From Candidatus Scatosoma pullistercoris (GTDB taxonomy: Bacteria; Bacillota; Clostridia; Christensenellales; Borkfalkiaceae): DNA of 8,821 bases. The stretch lies in assembly GCA_018714725.1 (NCBI GenBank), contig DVMZ01000174.1, positions 1-8,821 of the forward strand, given 5' to 3'. This document shows, piece after piece, positions 6,240-8,821 of the stretch. The notes below the pieces were generated by a model that was given only the letters and a program-made list of their open reading frames with translations, searched no databases and was not told where the DNA came from. The translations under genes were made by a program, and so were the position numbers. The stretch's first letter is position 1. The number at the start of each line of letters is the position of its first letter.

Positions 6240-7913
6240 TTAAAACGTGACCGTAAGAGTATTGAACCCGACTTGCGGCCGATAATAAAAACTTTTCGCC
6301 TTGCTTCTGATGATTCTCAGCCCGATCTCGTCCTCTTCGGACAGTTGCGTCAGATCAAAATGTCTGGCGTTATCGCGGAAATGCAGAACGCAATCCTCGC
6401 CTTTCCGGTAAATCAAAGTGAATTGCAGCACAACCGTATCTCCGTTTGCCGCGATCAGGCGAAACACCTCGTCCGCCGACAGAGAGATGAAATAACTCCT
6501 CTTTTCGGACTCTCCCTGCGCGGACAGAAAGCCCTGCACGCGCTCGCACAGATCGGAGATTTCCTCCGGCTTGCCGATAAAAGTTTCCGAAAAGACGGAG
6601 CAACCGTCCTCTCTGAATATCTTTCTTCTGCCGGCAACCGAAGCCGCGACGGCAAACGTCGCCGCCTCCGCGCCGAGAAAGCAATACCAGAAAACCGGGT
6701 AGCCGCCCGATGAAAACAATCCCGCAAACAACAAAAGCAGGACAAAGGACCGCAGGGCGGTAATCAGATAGGACACCTTTTCCGAGGCGATGCTCTGAAA
6801 ATAAGCGCCGAGCGCGCCGTTCAGGCAGGCAAACGCCATGCTTGCCATATACAGGCGCATTGCGTAGGCGGCTTCCTGCAAATAATCGGCCGAAATCCCG
6901 AACAGGAAACAGCAGGAAGGCGCCGCCAGCGCCAGGCCGCCGCCCAATACCGCCGTAAGCGCAAAACAGGAAATGCCGGCAAGGCGCAGGCTGCCGCGGA
7001 TCCCGGCCGCGTTGCGTTCGCTGTAAAACGTGGAGACGAGCGCGATCAGCGCCATGCTTGTTCCTTCGGTCACGGCCGTGACGATGCTGCCCAGATTATA
7101 TACGACGTCGTACACCGCGACGCCCCATTCCCCGCCGATGTTCAAAAGGATACGGTTGATTACAAGCACCGTTACGAACTGATAAAAATAGACTGCGCCC
7201 GTGGAAAATCCGGTAAAGAAGGAACGGGCCGCGATTTTCAGGCTCGGTTTTCCGCAGTTTCGAAAACCGAGCGCCCCTTTTCCCCCGACAAAGTGTACAA
7301 GACAAACGCATTCCATGACGATCGCGCCGCAAAGCGTGGAGCAGACCGAGCCGATGACGCCCGCCTTTAACACGACGATAAACAAAAATCCGAACGCGCA
7401 ATCGCACAAATTCCCCGCGACCAGCGCGGCGGAAGCGAGCCTGGGATTCCCGTCCGCATACACAAAATACTGCAAAGGCGCCTGTAAAAACAGAACGGGA
7501 GACACCGCAAGCATCAGCGTTACATAAGAGCGCATTTCGCCGTTCCCCTCCGCGCCCAACAGCCGGATGAGCGGATCGCGCAGGATCAGGCCGAGCAATA
7601 CGATAAGAACGATTCCGACAAAGTCAAAAAACAATGTGCTGAAAAAGATATTCCGCGCTTTTTTTTCTTTTCCCTCTCCCAGCGCGGCGGCAAAATGAAC
7701 CGCTCCGCCGGAAGCCATGCCGATGCTCAGCGTGCTGAATACCATATAGATCGGGTAGGCCGCCCCTATCACAAACAGCCCGTTCTCGCCGATGCTCCTG
7801 CCGACGTACAAACTGTCCGCAACCGAACCTACGGCAAGCGCGAGCGAGCTGAACAGAGCCGGCAAAAAGAACCGCCCGAACAATTTTTTTACAAACATAG
7901 TGTCCTGTTTCAT
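6240..7913 (-). CDS. MATE-family transporter fused to a C-terminal RsbW-like HATPase domain
   Basis: A 557-residue protein. Residues 1-430 are a MATE (MOP superfamily) transporter with about twelve helices and two repeat lobes. The first lobe has the family pattern PALFSSLALAVGSVADSLYVG and then IGAAYPIYMVFSTLSIGMASGG. MATE proteins are ion-coupled exporters of drugs or metabolites and usually end near residue 450. Here about 120 further residues follow, resembling the RsbW/HATPase_c_2 fold: SLSADEVFRLIAAN (478-490), HFRDNARHFDLTQL (511-524), EIGLRIIRSKAK (529-540) and a closing GFNTLTVTF. Three positions differ from a working kinase. Asn of the N-box (four after Glu482) is Leu486, the G1-box Gly is Ala516, and G2 is reduced to a single Gly. 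ATP turnover is therefore doubtful. The ATG directly follows the DUF2156 stop (TAAATG), with GAGG at 7920-7923. The transport substrate is unknown. Confidence 0.9.
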   Translation of the reverse strand: MKQDTMFVKKLFGRFFLPALFSSLALAVGSVADSLYVGRSIGENGLFVIGAAYPIYMVFSTLSIGMASGGAVHFAAALGEGKEKKARNIFFSTLFFDFVGIVLIVLLGLILRDPLIRLLGAEGNGEMRSYVTLMLAVSPVLFLQAPLQYFVYADGNPRLASAALVAGNLCDCAFGFLFIVVLKAGVIGSVCSTLCGAIVMECVCLVHFVGGKGALGFRNCGKPSLKIAARSFFTGFSTGAVYFYQFVTVLVINRILLNIGGEWGVAVYDVVYNLGSIVTAVTEGTSMALIALVSTFYSERNAAGIRGSLRLAGISCFALTAVLGGGLALAAPSCCFLFGISADYLQEAAYAMRLYMASMAFACLNGALGAYFQSIASEKVSYLITALRSFVLLLLFAGLFSSGGYPVFWYCFLGAEAATFAVAASVAGRRKIFREDGCSVFSETFIGKPEEISDLCERVQGFLSAQGESEKRSYFISLSADEVFRLIAANGDTVVLQFTLIYRKGEDCVLHFRDNARHFDLTQLSEEDEIGLRIIRSKAKSFYYRPQVGFNTLTVTF

Positions 7914-8821
7914 TTACTGCCTCAACTCGATCGTGTAAGAAGGGATGATCTGCGCTTTCAGCGAACGCTTGAACGTCCTCAAACCGGCTTCCCCCATATC
8001 GTCTTCCAGATTCGTGTATCGATAGCGTTCCGCAACCGCGTCCGAACAGCTGCGGACGGTGAAGAGAGACGCACCCCGAACTTTTTCCGTACATTTGCTG
8101 AAATGCCCCTGCAGGGTATTTTCGTCTTTTTCCGAACCGATCGCAAACCCGACGACATCCCCGCGGCGTACCAGCACCCCTTTCAGTCCGAGTTCAAAAA
8201 AATTGCGGAAGGCTTCCCGTTCGGCCTCGCCGTCCGCACAGCCTGCAAGGCGGCACCGTTCGGACAGAGCCGCCGCTTCCGCCACATTCTGCCGCGTGAT
8301 CGGCTCCGCGCAGGGCGAAGGGGCCAGATTCATGTAATGGTGCAGGTCGTTCCTTCTGCGCAACAATGCCCCGCCCGGCAAATCGTGCAGTTTATCGTTT
8401 TCTATCAGATAATCGCAATCGTCCTCGCTGAGCCTGCAGACCGATAAGGGAAATTCCCGCAACGCGATCTCTTTTGCCCGTTCGTCGCAAAAGCGCAAAA
8501 TCGCGTCCCCGTTTTTATACAGTTCCCGCAGAAAATACGCCGCTTTCCCGGACGAACAAACGGGAAAAAAGCAATACCCCTTCCCTTTGATCGCAAAGAA
8601 ATCTTCCCCGACGCAAACGGACAGTCCCAGCTGTCTCCGCCAACACCACAGCAGTGCAAAAGTATAGTCCGAAAGCGCGGGCGCATATTTCCGCCGCGTC
8701 CGTTCCATTTCCTGCCTGTCGGAAAGGCGCAGTTCCCGAAAATAAAGTTCTTTTTTCCGGCCTTCCTCGTCCGTCACCCAAGGCACGCCGTTTTCGTAGA
8801 CGAGGCAGCCGTACCCAGATC
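7914..8821 (-). CDS. DUF2156 / phosphatidylglycerol-lysyltransferase-C-like protein (5' end beyond window)
   Basis: A GNAT-fold protein of the DUF2156 family, related to the aminoacyl-transferring domain of MprF and to FemX-like enzymes. Counting from the GTG at 8786, the marks are: LSDYTFALLWCWR at 38-50, YCFFPVCSSG at 71-80, LPGGALLRRRNDLHHYMNL at 136-154, GVLVRRGDVVGFAIGS at 203-218, and NLEDDMGEAGLRTFKRSL at 259-276, the family's strongest signature. The commonly seen EKA segment appears as SKC (230-232). The GTG at 8786 has no ribosome site, and the frame stays open to the edge upstream (SGYGCLVYENG), so the true start is probably outside the window. Family members may transfer an amino acid from tRNA to a lipid, peptide or peptidoglycan precursor, but many are uncharacterised. 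The substrate here is unknown. The gene abuts the MATE-HATPase gene with no gap, which implies a shared function. Confidence 0.85.
   Translation of the reverse strand, partial: SGYGCLVYENGVPWVTDEEGRKKELYFRELRLSDRQEMERTRRKYAPALSDYTFALLWCWRRQLGLSVCVGEDFFAIKGKGYCFFPVCSSGKAAYFLRELYKNGDAILRFCDERAKEIALREFPLSVCRLSEDDCDYLIENDKLHDLPGGALLRRRNDLHHYMNLAPSPCAEPITRQNVAEAAALSERCRLAGCADGEAEREAFRNFFELGLKGVLVRRGDVVGFAIGSEKDENTLQGHFSKCTEKVRGASLFTVRSCSDAVAERYRYTNLEDDMGEAGLRTFKRSLKAQIIPSYTIELRQ
7920..7923 (-). promoter_or_regulatory. Ribosome binding site for the MATE fusion, inside the DUF2156 gene
   Basis: GAGG lies six bases before the MATE ATG and within the last codons of the DUF2156 gene. The TAA stop (7916-7914) and the ATG (7913-7911) are directly adjacent, so ribosomes ending one gene are placed to begin the next. 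This suggests coupled, roughly matched synthesis. Confidence 0.65.

Noticed and set aside
7695..8447. 250-codon plus-strand open frame across the MATE/DUF2156 boundary
   Set aside because: Arg/His/Gln-rich with no motif; opposite two real genes.
8784..8786. GTG as the start codon of the DUF2156 gene
   Set aside because: No Shine-Dalgarno upstream and the reading frame stays open to the window edge; the gene is treated as 5' incomplete.

Overview
The window holds one tightly packed operon read entirely on the minus strand, so transcription runs from high to low coordinates. Gaps between genes are 0 to 18 bases, with one 4-base ATGA overlap. No terminator, RNA gene, CRISPR array, insertion sequence or plus-strand gene could be supported. 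The GC-rich base use, strong AGGAGG-type ribosome binding sites and the protein families point to an uncultured or gut-type Clostridia (Firmicutes) member. That placement is inference.

In transcription order the layout is: (1) 7914-8821, a DUF2156 / phosphatidylglycerol-lysyltransferase-C-like protein whose frame runs off the window edge; (2) 6240-7913, a MATE-family transporter with an extra C-terminal domain resembling an RsbW-type HATPase but lacking key ATP-site residues; (3) 4588-6227, a membrane-anchored sensor with HAMP and SpoIIE/RsbU-type PP2C phosphatase, split by a frameshift near 5913; (4) 4187-4591, a stand-alone RsbW/BtrW-like HATPase with intact N, G1 and G2 boxes; (5) 3689-4168, a very short HlyD-like adaptor of the NHLM secretion type; (6) 1496-3679, a C39 peptidase / ABC transporter of the NHLM type with catalytic Cys, His and Asp visible; (7) 1-1486, the companion NHLM ABC transporter without peptidase, cut by the window edge just before Walker A.

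Genes 5-7 form a leader-cleaving peptide exporter of the kind known from NHLM (nitrile-hydratase-leader microcin) RiPP systems. Genes 3-4 are the phosphatase and kinase of a partner-switching module. In known modules of this type the kinase phosphorylates a STAS-domain antagonist and the PP2C removes the phosphate. The MATE-HATPase fusion adds a second, degenerate HATPase physically tied to a membrane transporter. No STAS protein, precursor peptide, peptide-modifying enzyme or sigma factor lies inside the window; they would have to be outside it.

The most unusual content is the combination itself: a peptide exporter, partner-switching regulators, and a transporter fused to a probable pseudo-HATPase and translationally coupled to a DUF2156 protein, all in what looks like one transcription unit.
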